From NCBI GenBank assembly GCA_029883965.1, contig JAOUIN010000150.1:1-5833 (forward strand): a stretch of 5,833 bases of DNA, in the 5' to 3' direction. Within the stretch, counting starts at the first letter, position 1. The number at the start of each line of letters is the position of its first letter. Position numbers and translations under genes: made by a program. The notes beneath the pieces are model-generated. The model saw only the letters and a program-made list of their open reading frames with translations, did not search any database and had not been told where the DNA came from. Positions 1 to 5,833 of the stretch are shown here, piece by piece. The stretch comes from Betaproteobacteria bacterium (GTDB lineage Bacteria > Pseudomonadota > Gammaproteobacteria > Burkholderiales > SG8-41).

Positions 1-74
1 TTGTCACACTGACGCTGCCTGTAGGACAGGGAACGACTGGCAGTGGCGCCACCGTAAACGGGGTGCATGCATGA
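1..74 (+). CDS. Sensor histidine kinase, C-terminal end only (probable NarX)
   Basis: The left edge cuts this gene; complete codons start at base 3 and run open to a TGA at 72-74. The visible 23 residues begin VTLTLPVGQG and end NGVHA. The pattern V-T-L-T-L-P is typical of the last beta strand of the HATPase_c domain in NarX-type histidine kinases, where a glycine-rich loop is followed by alternating hydrophobic residues and a proline. The stop overlaps the start of the next gene in an ATGA arrangement, and that next gene is a NarL-type response regulator, as expected for a coupled kinase-regulator pair. The tail after the LP motif is about 17 residues, rich in G, T and A, and probably disordered. 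The assignment as NarX comes from context plus this short motif; none of the sensor, HAMP or phospho-accepting histidine regions is in the window. Confidence 0.6.
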   Translation, partial: VTLTLPVGQGTTGSGATVNGVHA

Positions 75-724
75 GCGGTAAGCTGAGAGTGCTGCTGGTC
101 GATGACCACAACCTGTTTCGCAGCGGCGTGCGGGCGCTGCTGATCCGACAGCCGGACATCGAGGTCGTCGGCGAGGCGGCGGACGGGCTCGACGGCGTCA
201 AGCTGGCGCGGCAGTTGCAGCCCGACGTCGTACTGCTCGATCTGGACATGCCGGGCGTTACGGGCCGCGAGGCTGTCCGTACGCTGGTCCAGGAACTGCC
301 GCAGACGCGGGTGTTGATGCTTACGGTGTCGGAAGATGCCGAGGATCTGCTGGATACGCTGCGTGCCGGTGCCGCGGGTTATCTGCTGAAAAACATCGAC
401 ACAGAATATTTTGTCGACGCAATCCGGCGGGCGGCTTCGGGTGAGTCGGTGGTATCGCCCGAGATGACCGGTAAGCTGGTGGCAGGTATCAAGCGTCCGG
501 CGGCGGTTGCACCCCCGGAAAAAAACGGACTCAGTGCGCGCGAGCGCGAAATCCTCATCGTGCTGGCGCGCGGCGCGAGCAACAAGGAGATCGCGCGCGA
601 ATTTGACCTGGCCGAAAGCACGGTCAAGATTCATGTGCAGAATATTCTGCGTAAGTTGAATCTGAACAGCCGCGTTCAGGCGGCGGTTTATGCCGTGGAA
701 CACGGAATGTCTGAAAAAAAATAA
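71..724 (+). CDS. narL: NarL/FixJ-family response regulator (nitrate/nitrite responsive, NarL-like)
   Basis: This is a 217-residue DNA-binding response regulator, close to the usual 215-220 for NarL. An N-terminal receiver domain (about residues 5-122) shows the acidic pair D11-D12, the expected phospho-acceptor D57 in the stretch LLDLDMPG, the switch T85 and the invariant K107 before N108. A linker (about 138-152, rich in A, P and K) leads to a LuxR/GerE-type helix-turn-helix (about 153-212). The helix-turn-helix shows LSAREREIL, then NKEIA, and the recognition helix ESTVKIHVQNILRKL at 182-196. E. coli NarL has a very similar recognition helix. The start at 71 is supported by the ATGA overlap with the upstream kinase gene; the upstream SD is weak (GGGG near 60), so translation is probably coupled. 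It sits directly upstream of nitrate transport and reductase genes, which supports a role in nitrate control. A homologous regulator with another signal cannot be excluded. Confidence 0.85.
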   Translation: MSGKLRVLLVDDHNLFRSGVRALLIRQPDIEVVGEAADGLDGVKLARQLQPDVVLLDLDMPGVTGREAVRTLVQELPQTRVLMLTVSEDAEDLLDTLRAGAAGYLLKNIDTEYFVDAIRRAASGESVVSPEMTGKLVAGIKRPAAVAPPEKNGLSAREREILIVLARGASNKEIAREFDLAESTVKIHVQNILRKLNLNSRVQAAVYAVEHGMSEKK

Positions 725-776
725 TAAAAACAACAGATTACACGTTATTTCTGGTGCCGCAGACGCAAAGCATCCG

Positions 777-816
777 GCGGCTACTACCAAAGAACTAGTG
801 CGCGGGTACTAGCCGC
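777..816. promoter_or_regulatory. 40-bp imperfect palindrome, candidate operator upstream of narK1
   Basis: The arms GCGGCTACTACC (777-788) and GGTACTAGCCGC (805-816) are inverted copies with 11 of 12 pairs matching; the exception is 784/809. The 16-base spacer contains the perfect 6-bp palindrome ACTAGT (794-799), centred on the same point (between 796 and 797). In all, 15 of 20 symmetric pairs match. The left arm contains TACTACC and the overlapping TACCAAA. Each matches the E. coli NarL heptamer TACYNMT at 6 of 7 positions, but the outer arms do not form the classic 7-2-7 arrangement. Dyad symmetry over about four helical turns, placed between narL and narK1, suggests a regulator site. As RNA it could form a stem with a large loop, but no T-run follows, so it is not an intrinsic terminator. 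The bound protein is unknown. Confidence 0.5.
803..812 (+). repeat. CGGGTACTAG repeat, copy 1 (right arm of the palindrome)
   Basis: The ten bases CGGGTACTAG occur here and again, exactly, at 2215-2224 upstream of narK2. This copy overlaps the right arm of the palindrome and lies 108 bases before the narK1 start. A shared exact 10-mer in the two untranslated leaders of sister transporter genes is compatible with a common binding half-site, though no protein can be assigned. Confidence 0.4.
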
Positions 817-909
817 AACAAATCCCTAGCTCATCTGCAGCGGCATGATGAACCGACCGGGGAATGGTTGGCGCCGCACACGCTGCGTATCTTCACTCAA
901 AAGAATCAC

Positions 910-915
910 AAGGAG
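910..915 (+). promoter_or_regulatory. Ribosome binding site that fixes the narK1 start
   Basis: AAGGAG lies five bases before ATG 921. The in-frame ATG at 864 would add 19 residues (MVGAAHAAYLHSKESQGVE). These have no good upstream SD and do not resemble the N-terminus of NarK proteins. The start at 921 is therefore preferred. Confidence 0.85.
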
Positions 916-920
916 TGGAG

Positions 921-2186
921 ATGGCTAGCCAAAATTACAAAGCATGGTCGGTGGTGACTGCGAGCACGTTTGCATTCACTGTCTGTTTCATGGTCTGGAT
1001 GATGTTTGCGGTGATCGGCATTCCGATCAAGAAGACTCTGGACTTGAACGAAACCCAGTTCGGCATACTGGTTGCGTTGCCGGTGCTCACCGGCTCGCTA
1101 TTCCGTCTTCCCGTCGGCATGTGGACCGACAAGTACGGCGGCCGTGTCGTATTTTTTGCGCTGATGGTGTCCACCATCATTCCGATCTGGCTGATTTCCG
1201 CCGGCACACAGTACTGGCATTACCTGGTCACCGGTCTGTTTGTCGGTATCGCGGGTGCGTCGTTCACCGTCGGCATTGCCTACTGCGCACGCTGGTTTCC
1301 GAAGGAGCGCCAGGGCCTCGCCATGGGCATATTCGGCGCCGGCAACACCGGCGCGGCGATCACCAAGCTGGTGGCCCCGACCATCGTGGTGGCCTACGGC
1401 TGGACCATGGTGCCCAAGGTCTACGCGGTGCTGATGCTGGTGACGGTCATCATTTTCTGGATGTTCACCTATACCGATCCGGATCACAGCACGGGTCATT
1501 CGACGGTGACGGTGCGCGAGCAACTGCAGGCGCTCAAGGACCCGACGGTCTGGCGCTACAGTCAGTACTACTCGATCGTGTTTGGCGGCTATGTGGCGTT
1601 GTCATTGTGGATGACCAAGTATTACATCACCGAATATGGTTTTGATCTGCAGTTGGCGGCGCTGCTCGCGGCGGCCTTCAGTGTGCCAGGAGGTGTACTA
1701 CGTGCGGTAGGCGGCTGGTTTTCAGACAAGTTCGGCGCACACACTGTCACGTGGTGGGTGTTGTGGGTGTCACTCGTATGCCTGTTCTTTCTCTCGTATC
1801 CGCCGACCAGCCTGACCATTCAGACAGTGACCGGGCCCAAAACCTTCCATATCGGACTCAACTCGGTGGTGTTTACGATCCTGATGTTCACCATGGGCAT
1901 CGCCTTCGCCATCGGCAAGGCCTCGGTGTTCAAGTACATCTCGGATGATTACCCGAAGAACATCGGCGTGGTCTCCGGGGTTGTCGGTCTCGCCGGCGGC
2001 ATGGGCGGTTTCATACTGCCCATCATGTTCGGGGCGCTGGTGGATCTTACGGGCGTGCGCTCATCGGCCTTCATGCTCATGTTCGGCATCGTATGGGTAT
2101 CGCTGATGTGGATGTACTTCAAGGAAGTGCGCCCGATGGGTATGGCGCGCGCCAAGGAGAATCCAGAGCCGATCCACTTCACATGA
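921..2186 (+). CDS. narK1: NarK1-type nitrate transporter (MFS nitrate/nitrite porter)
   Basis: This is a 421-residue inner-membrane protein of the major facilitator superfamily, nitrate/nitrite porter family, with about twelve hydrophobic segments spread from residue 10 to about 400. Family marks are visible. An arginine in the second membrane segment (R62, in GSLFRLPVG) is followed by the MFS loop motif with D70, K71, G73, G74 and R75. The first glycine-rich nitrate signature is FGAGNTGAAITKLVAP (138-153). A second arginine is R261 in GGVLRAVGGW, followed by FSDKFG. The second signature is GVVGLAGGMGGFILP (353-367). R62 and R261 correspond to the substrate-binding arginines known from E. 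coli NarK (R89, R305). It is shorter than NarK2 next door, lacks the polar insert before the second signature, and resembles type I (NarK1) proteins, which are known as nitrate/proton symporters. The mode is inferred from subtype. The start at 921 follows a strong SD. Confidence 0.88.
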   Translation: MASQNYKAWSVVTASTFAFTVCFMVWMMFAVIGIPIKKTLDLNETQFGILVALPVLTGSLFRLPVGMWTDKYGGRVVFFALMVSTIIPIWLISAGTQYWHYLVTGLFVGIAGASFTVGIAYCARWFPKERQGLAMGIFGAGNTGAAITKLVAPTIVVAYGWTMVPKVYAVLMLVTVIIFWMFTYTDPDHSTGHSTVTVREQLQALKDPTVWRYSQYYSIVFGGYVALSLWMTKYYITEYGFDLQLAALLAAAFSVPGGVLRAVGGWFSDKFGAHTVTWWVLWVSLVCLFFLSYPPTSLTIQTVTGPKTFHIGLNSVVFTILMFTMGIAFAIGKASVFKYISDDYPKNIGVVSGVVGLAGGMGGFILPIMFGALVDLTGVRSSAFMLMFGIVWVSLMWMYFKEVRPMGMARAKENPEPIHFT

Positions 2187-2214
2187 TTGATCGCGACCTG
2201 ATGACAAAACTCAC

Positions 2215-2224
2215 CGGGTACTAG
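2215..2224 (+). repeat. CGGGTACTAG repeat, copy 2 (narK1-narK2 gap)
   Basis: This is an exact copy of the 10-mer at 803-812. It ends 40 bases before the narK2 start, inside the 78-base gap. No matching inverted arm is seen beside this copy, so it would be a half-site only. A -35-like ATGACA (2201-2206) lies just upstream, but no good -10 follows at standard spacing, so a separate narK2 promoter is only a possibility. Confidence 0.35.
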
Positions 2225-2251
2225 AGATGCACGCAACAGCCAGGAATTATC

Positions 2252-2257
2252 AAGGAG
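2252..2257 (+). promoter_or_regulatory. Ribosome binding site of narK2
   Basis: AAGGAG with a seven-base spacer before ATG 2265. It is strong and supports this start; the N-terminus from here matches E. coli NarK from its W-x-PED-x-x-FW motif onward. Confidence 0.85.
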
Positions 2258-2264
2258 AATACCA

Positions 2265-3650
2265 ATGAAAAGTCACGTGCTGGAACGCTGGACCCCTGAG
2301 GACAGCGGGTTCTGGGAAAGTGAAGGCAAGGCCGTCGCGCGCCGGAACCTGTGGATATCCATCCCGGCGTTGCTGCTGGCGTTCTCGGTGTGGATGGTGT
2401 GGAGCGTAGTGGTTGTCAATCTGCCCAACATCGGCTTCAAGTTCACCACCAATCAGCTGTTCTGGCTCGCTGCGCTGCCCGGGCTGTCCGGCGCGACGCT
2501 GCGAATTTTTTACTCGTTTATGGTGCCGATATTCGGTGGCCGGCTGTGGACCACAATCAGTACCGCCTCGCTGGCGATACCGGCGCTGTGGATGGGATTC
2601 GCAGTGCAGAATCCGGCAACGCCGTATCCCACATTTCTGATCATTGCCCTGCTGTGCGGATTTGGCGGCGGCAATTTTGCCTCCAGCATGGCCAATATCA
2701 GCTTTTTCTATCCGAAGGCCCAGCAGGGTACTGCGCTGGGGCTTAACGCCGGACTCGGCAATCTCGGCGTGTCCGTGGTGCAGTTCATGGTACCGCTGGT
2801 CATCACCGCCGGCGTATTCGGTGCGTTGGGCGGCGAGCCGCAGGTCTGGGCCAAGGGTGCGGCGACCAAACAAATGTGGCTGCAGAACGCCGGGTTCTTC
2901 TGGGTGCCGTTCATCCTGGCGGCGACACTGGCCGCATGGTTCGGCATGAACGATCTGGCTACTGCAAGGGCGTCGTTCTCGGACCAGGCAGTCATATTCA
3001 AACGCAAACACAACTGGGTCATGTGCTGGCTCTACATCGGCACCTTCGGATCGTTCATCGGCTATTCGGCCGGGTTTCCGCTGCTGATCAAAACCCAGTT
3101 CCCCGGCATCGATCCGACGGCGTATGCGTTTCTGGGGCCGCTGGTCGGGGCATTGATCCGGCCTGTCGGCGGCTGGGTTTCGGACAAGCTCGGTGGCGCG
3201 CGCGTCACTTTCTGGAATTTCATTGTGATGGCCGGCGCAGTGTGCGGTGTGCTCTATTTCCTGCCGTCCAATGGCGCGGGCGGCAGCTTCTGGGGATTCT
3301 TTGCCATGTTCATGCTGCTGTTCCTGACCACCGGCATCGGCAACGGCTCCACGTTCAGAATGATCCCCATGATCTTCCGCACCCTGCATGACCGGGCGGA
3401 TGTGAACAAGGATGCGAAAGCGAAAGCCGATGGCGCCCGCAATGCGGGCAAGGAAAGCGCAGCGGTGCTGGGCTTCAGCTCCGCGGTGGCAGCCTACGGT
3501 GCGTTCTTCATTCCGAAGAGCTACGGCACGTCGATCGCCATGACCGGGGGACCGGAAGCGGCGCTCTATATGTTCATCGTTTTTTATCTGACCTGCATCG
3601 TTACCACCTGGTGGTTCTATTCACGCAAGAACGCGGAAATGCCGTGCTGA
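2265..3650 (+). CDS. narK2: NarK2-type nitrate/nitrite transporter (MFS), E. coli NarK-like
   Basis: This 461-residue, twelve-segment inner-membrane MFS protein aligns along its length with E. coli NarK (463 residues from memory). The cytoplasmic N-terminus has W10-T-P-E-D and FW, then RRNLWISIPALLLAF. The second-segment arginine is R80 in GATLRIFYSFMVP. The first nitrate signature is GLNAGLGNLGVSVVQF (159-174), preceded by NFASSMANISFFYPKAQQG. The eighth-segment arginine is R299 in ALIRPVGGW, with VSDKLGG after it. The second signature is GFSSAVAAYGAFFIPKSYG (403-421). R80 and R299 match E. coli R89 and R305, which bind the anion. A polar loop before the second signature (HDRADVNKDAKAKADG) is typical of type II proteins. 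Family knowledge says these exchange nitrate for nitrite, removing the toxic product of NarG; the mechanism here is inferred. In the second signature, alanine or tyrosine replaces part of the GAIGG run of E. coli. It sits between narK1 and narG, probably co-transcribed. Confidence 0.92.
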   Translation: MKSHVLERWTPEDSGFWESEGKAVARRNLWISIPALLLAFSVWMVWSVVVVNLPNIGFKFTTNQLFWLAALPGLSGATLRIFYSFMVPIFGGRLWTTISTASLAIPALWMGFAVQNPATPYPTFLIIALLCGFGGGNFASSMANISFFYPKAQQGTALGLNAGLGNLGVSVVQFMVPLVITAGVFGALGGEPQVWAKGAATKQMWLQNAGFFWVPFILAATLAAWFGMNDLATARASFSDQAVIFKRKHNWVMCWLYIGTFGSFIGYSAGFPLLIKTQFPGIDPTAYAFLGPLVGALIRPVGGWVSDKLGGARVTFWNFIVMAGAVCGVLYFLPSNGAGGSFWGFFAMFMLLFLTTGIGNGSTFRMIPMIFRTLHDRADVNKDAKAKADGARNAGKESAAVLGFSSAVAAYGAFFIPKSYGTSIAMTGGPEAALYMFIVFYLTCIVTTWWFYSRKNAEMPC

Positions 3651-3683
3651 AATGCCCGCCGGGCCTTCGGACTCATATTAAAC

Positions 3684-3687
3684 GAGG
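3684..3687 (+). promoter_or_regulatory. Ribosome binding site of narG
   Basis: GAGG with a six-base spacer before ATG 3694. It is weaker than the sites of the two transporter genes. The start is also supported by MSHFLDRLNFF matching the MSKFLDRFRYF N-terminus of E. coli NarG. Confidence 0.75.
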
Positions 3688-3693
3688 TATGCA

Positions 3694-5833
3694 ATGAGCC
3701 ATTTTCTTGATCGACTGAACTTCTTCGCCAACCCGAAGGAATCATTCGCCGAAGGGTTTGGCGTGACCAATGGTGACGATCGCACCTGGGAAGACGCCTA
3801 TCGCAACCGCTGGGCCCACGACAAGATCGTGCGCTCCACGCATGGCGTGAACTGCACGGGCTCGTGCTCGTGGAAGATCTACGTCAAGGGTGGCATTGTC
3901 ACGTGGGAGACCCAGCAGACGGACTATCCGCGCACCCGCTGGGATATGCCCAATCACGAGCCGCGCGGCTGTTCGCGCGGCGCCAGCTACAGCTGGTATC
4001 TGTATAGCGCCAACCGCGTGAAGTACCCGATGGTGCGCGGCCGTCTGCTGAAGAGTTGGCGTGAAGCCCGCGAAGATAAAAACCCGGTGGATGCCTGGGC
4101 GTCGATCGTTGAATCGGATGCAAAACGGCGCGACTATCAGAGTGTGCGCGGGCTGGGCGGTTTCGTGCGCGCGAGCTGGGATGAGGTCAACGAAATCGTC
4201 GCCGCCGCCAACGTATATACGATCAAGAAACACGGTCCCGATCGCGTGATCGGTTTCTCGCCGATTCCCGCGATGTCCATGGTCAGCTATGCCGCCGGCA
4301 GTCGCTATCTGTCACTGATCGGCGGCGTGTGCATGAGTTTTTATGACTGGTACTGCGATCTGCCGCCTTCAAGCCCGCAGGTCTGGGGAGAACAGACGGA
4401 CGTACCTGAGTCGGCCGACTGGTACAACAGCGGCTTCATCATCGCCTGGGGCTCGAATGTGCCGCAGACGCGGACACCGGATGCGCACTTTTTCACCGAG
4501 GTTCGCTACAAGGGCACCAAGACCGTTGCCGTGACGCCGGACTATTCCGAGGTCGCGAAGCTGTCGGACATCTGGCTGCATCCCAAGCAGGGCACCGATG
4601 CGGCCGTAGCCATGGCCATGGGCCACGTGATCATGAAGGAGTTCTATTTCGACAAGCGCAGCGAGTACTTCGACGATTACGCGCGTCGATATACCGATTT
4701 GCCGATGCTGGTGACGTTGAGGGAGCAGGTGCTGGCGAACGGCGACAAGGTCATGGTGCCGGACCGTTATGTCCGCGCATCGGATTTCGAGGATCAGCTC
4801 GGCCAGGCCAACAATCCGGAATGGAAAACCGTCGCCATCGATACCACGGGCAAGGTGGTGCTGCCCAATGGCGCCATCGGATTCCGCTGGGGTGCGGATG
4901 GCCGTCCCGACCAGGGGCAATGGAATCTGGAGTCCAAGGAGGCGCAGCACGGAACCGACGTCAAGCTCAAGCTCTCTTTGCTTGAAGGTGCGCAGCCGGG
5001 CGCGGAAACCGCGAAGGTCGGATTTCCGTATTTCGGAGGTATCGTCCGGGAGCATTTTCAGAACAATGTGCAGTCTGGCGAAAACGCCGATGTGCTGGTA
5101 CGCACGGTGCCGGTGCAGCGTATTGCGATCGGCAGGGGCGGCGACAAACATGAGGTGCTGGTAGCCACCGTGTTCGATCTGCAGGCGGCCAATTACGGCG
5201 TTGCCCGCGGGCTCCCGGGTGAACTGGCTGCGACCAGTTACGATGACGACACGCCTTATACGCCGGCATGGCAGGAAAAGATCACCGGGACACCGCGTGA
5301 TCAGGTGATCACCGTGGCGCGCCAGTTTGCCGACAACGCTGACAAGACCCATGGCAGGTCGATGGTCATCATCGGCGCCGCAATGAATCACTGGTATCAC
5401 AGTGACATGAACTATCGCGGCATCATCAACATGCTGATGATGTGCGGTTGTGTCGGCAAGAGCGGCGGCGGTTGGGCTCATTACGTCGGACAGGAAAAAC
5501 TGCGGCCCCAGACCGGCTGGACCGCGCTGGCGTTTGCGCTGGACTGGATCCGTCCGCCGCGGCAGCAGAACAGCACCAGCTTTTTCTACGCGCATACCGA
5601 TCAGTGGCGTTACGAAAAGCTGGGCATGGAGGAAATCCTCTCGCCGCTGGCCGACAAGAAGGCATACGGCGGCAGCATGATCGACTACAACGTGCGTGCT
5701 GAACGCATGGGCTGGCTGCCGTCGGCACCGCAATTGAAGACCAATCCCTTGCAGGTGGTGCGCGATGCGCAGGCGGCAGGAGCAGATCCCAGGGATTACG
5801 CGGTCAAGGCGCTGAAGAGCGGCTTGCTGAAAA
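3694..5833 (+). CDS. narG: Respiratory nitrate reductase alpha subunit NarG, N-terminal 713 residues (cut by window end)
   Basis: NarG is the catalytic subunit of the membrane-bound NarGHI complex. It faces the cytoplasm and reduces nitrate to nitrite at a bis-MGD molybdenum cofactor with electrons passed from quinol through NarI and NarH. The frame is open from 3694 to the window end without a stop; about 57% of the usual 1,250 residues are present. The FS0 iron-sulphur ligands are all visible: H50, C54 and C58 in THGVNCTGSCSW, and C93 in PRGCSRGASYSW. The molybdenum-ligand aspartate equivalent to E. coli Asp222 is D222 in SFYDWYCDLPP. Further matches to E. coli NarG include GFSPIPAMSMVSYA, WGEQTDVPESADWYN, WGSNVPQTRTPDAHFF, NHWYHSDMNYRG (565-576) and GQEKLRPQTGW (599-609). 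The N-terminus resembles the vestigial, non-cleaved Tat-like segment of NarG, not a working signal. A nitrite oxidoreductase is unlikely given the E. coli-like sequence and the narK neighbours. narHJI would be expected beyond the edge. Confidence 0.97.
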   Translation, partial: MSHFLDRLNFFANPKESFAEGFGVTNGDDRTWEDAYRNRWAHDKIVRSTHGVNCTGSCSWKIYVKGGIVTWETQQTDYPRTRWDMPNHEPRGCSRGASYSWYLYSANRVKYPMVRGRLLKSWREAREDKNPVDAWASIVESDAKRRDYQSVRGLGGFVRASWDEVNEIVAAANVYTIKKHGPDRVIGFSPIPAMSMVSYAAGSRYLSLIGGVCMSFYDWYCDLPPSSPQVWGEQTDVPESADWYNSGFIIAWGSNVPQTRTPDAHFFTEVRYKGTKTVAVTPDYSEVAKLSDIWLHPKQGTDAAVAMAMGHVIMKEFYFDKRSEYFDDYARRYTDLPMLVTLREQVLANGDKVMVPDRYVRASDFEDQLGQANNPEWKTVAIDTTGKVVLPNGAIGFRWGADGRPDQGQWNLESKEAQHGTDVKLKLSLLEGAQPGAETAKVGFPYFGGIVREHFQNNVQSGENADVLVRTVPVQRIAIGRGGDKHEVLVATVFDLQAANYGVARGLPGELAATSYDDDTPYTPAWQEKITGTPRDQVITVARQFADNADKTHGRSMVIIGAAMNHWYHSDMNYRGIINMLMMCGCVGKSGGGWAHYVGQEKLRPQTGWTALAFALDWIRPPRQQNSTSFFYAHTDQWRYEKLGMEEILSPLADKKAYGGSMIDYNVRAERMGWLPSAPQLKTNPLQVVRDAQAAGADPRDYAVKALKSGLLK

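Noticed and set aside
714..730. A-rich tract at the end of narL as a terminator or slippage site
   Set aside because: No GC-rich stem precedes it on either strand, and it falls in the last codons of narL, where a shift would have little effect on the protein.
751..766. Sigma-54-like promoter (GG-N10-GC in TGGTGCCGCAGACGCA)
   Set aside because: Only the GG/GC dinucleotides and a few other bases fit TGGCACG-N4-TTGCA; the key CA and TT positions do not match.
864..920. N-terminal extension of narK1 from ATG 864
   Set aside because: There is no convincing ribosome site before 864, while AAGGAG lies five bases before ATG 921, and the added residues are not NarK-like.
2187..2206. FNR box starting at TTGAT (2187-2191) after narK1
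   Set aside because: The expected ATCAA half-site four bases later is absent (ACCTG instead), so only one half-site exists.
2250..3389. 379-codon open frame on the - strand
   Set aside because: It lies antisense over narK2, whose protein matches E. coli NarK throughout. Its translation is rich in H, Q, R and G with no recognisable domain.
3654..3664. GC-rich inverted repeat GCCCGCCGGGC as a terminator after narK2
   Set aside because: The stem is only four to five pairs with a tiny loop and no T-run follows; narG starts 30 bases later, so termination here is not supported.
4369..5733. 454-codon open frame on the - strand
   Set aside because: It is antisense to narG, has low-complexity composition rich in H, R and A, and lies wholly over conserved NarG residues; it is a shadow of GC-rich third positions.

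Overview
The window is a conventional respiratory nitrate reduction locus. It comes from a GC-rich proteobacterium, most likely a gamma- or betaproteobacterium. That placement rests on NarG and NarK2 being very close to the Escherichia coli / Pseudomonas proteins and on the gene order; it is an inference, and no genus can be named. All recognised genes lie on the + strand.

Layout. Bases 1-74 hold the last residues of a sensor histidine kinase, probably NarX. It overlaps by four bases (ATGA) a NarL-type response regulator at 71-724. A 196-base intergenic region (725-920) follows. It contains a 40-bp imperfect palindrome and is the likeliest site of the promoter for the downstream genes. Then come two separate major-facilitator transporters of the nitrate/nitrite porter family: a NarK1-type protein (921-2186) and a NarK2-type protein (2265-3650). 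The window ends inside narG (from 3694), the catalytic subunit of membrane-bound nitrate reductase, with 713 codons present. narH, narJ and narI would be expected beyond the right edge.

How the parts work together. The two-component pair would sense nitrate or nitrite and control transcription. NarK1 (nitrate/proton symporter class) and NarK2 (nitrate/nitrite antiporter class) would bring nitrate to the cytoplasmic active site and export nitrite. NarG would reduce nitrate with quinol-derived electrons under low oxygen. The gaps narK1-narK2 (78 bp) and narK2-narG (43 bp) contain no convincing terminator, so narK1-narK2-narG probably form one transcript.

The gene content is not a new system. 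The unexplained material is regulatory: the palindrome at 777-816, and a 10-mer from its right arm that recurs exactly just upstream of narK2. No clear FNR box was found upstream of narK1, which is unusual for such an operon.
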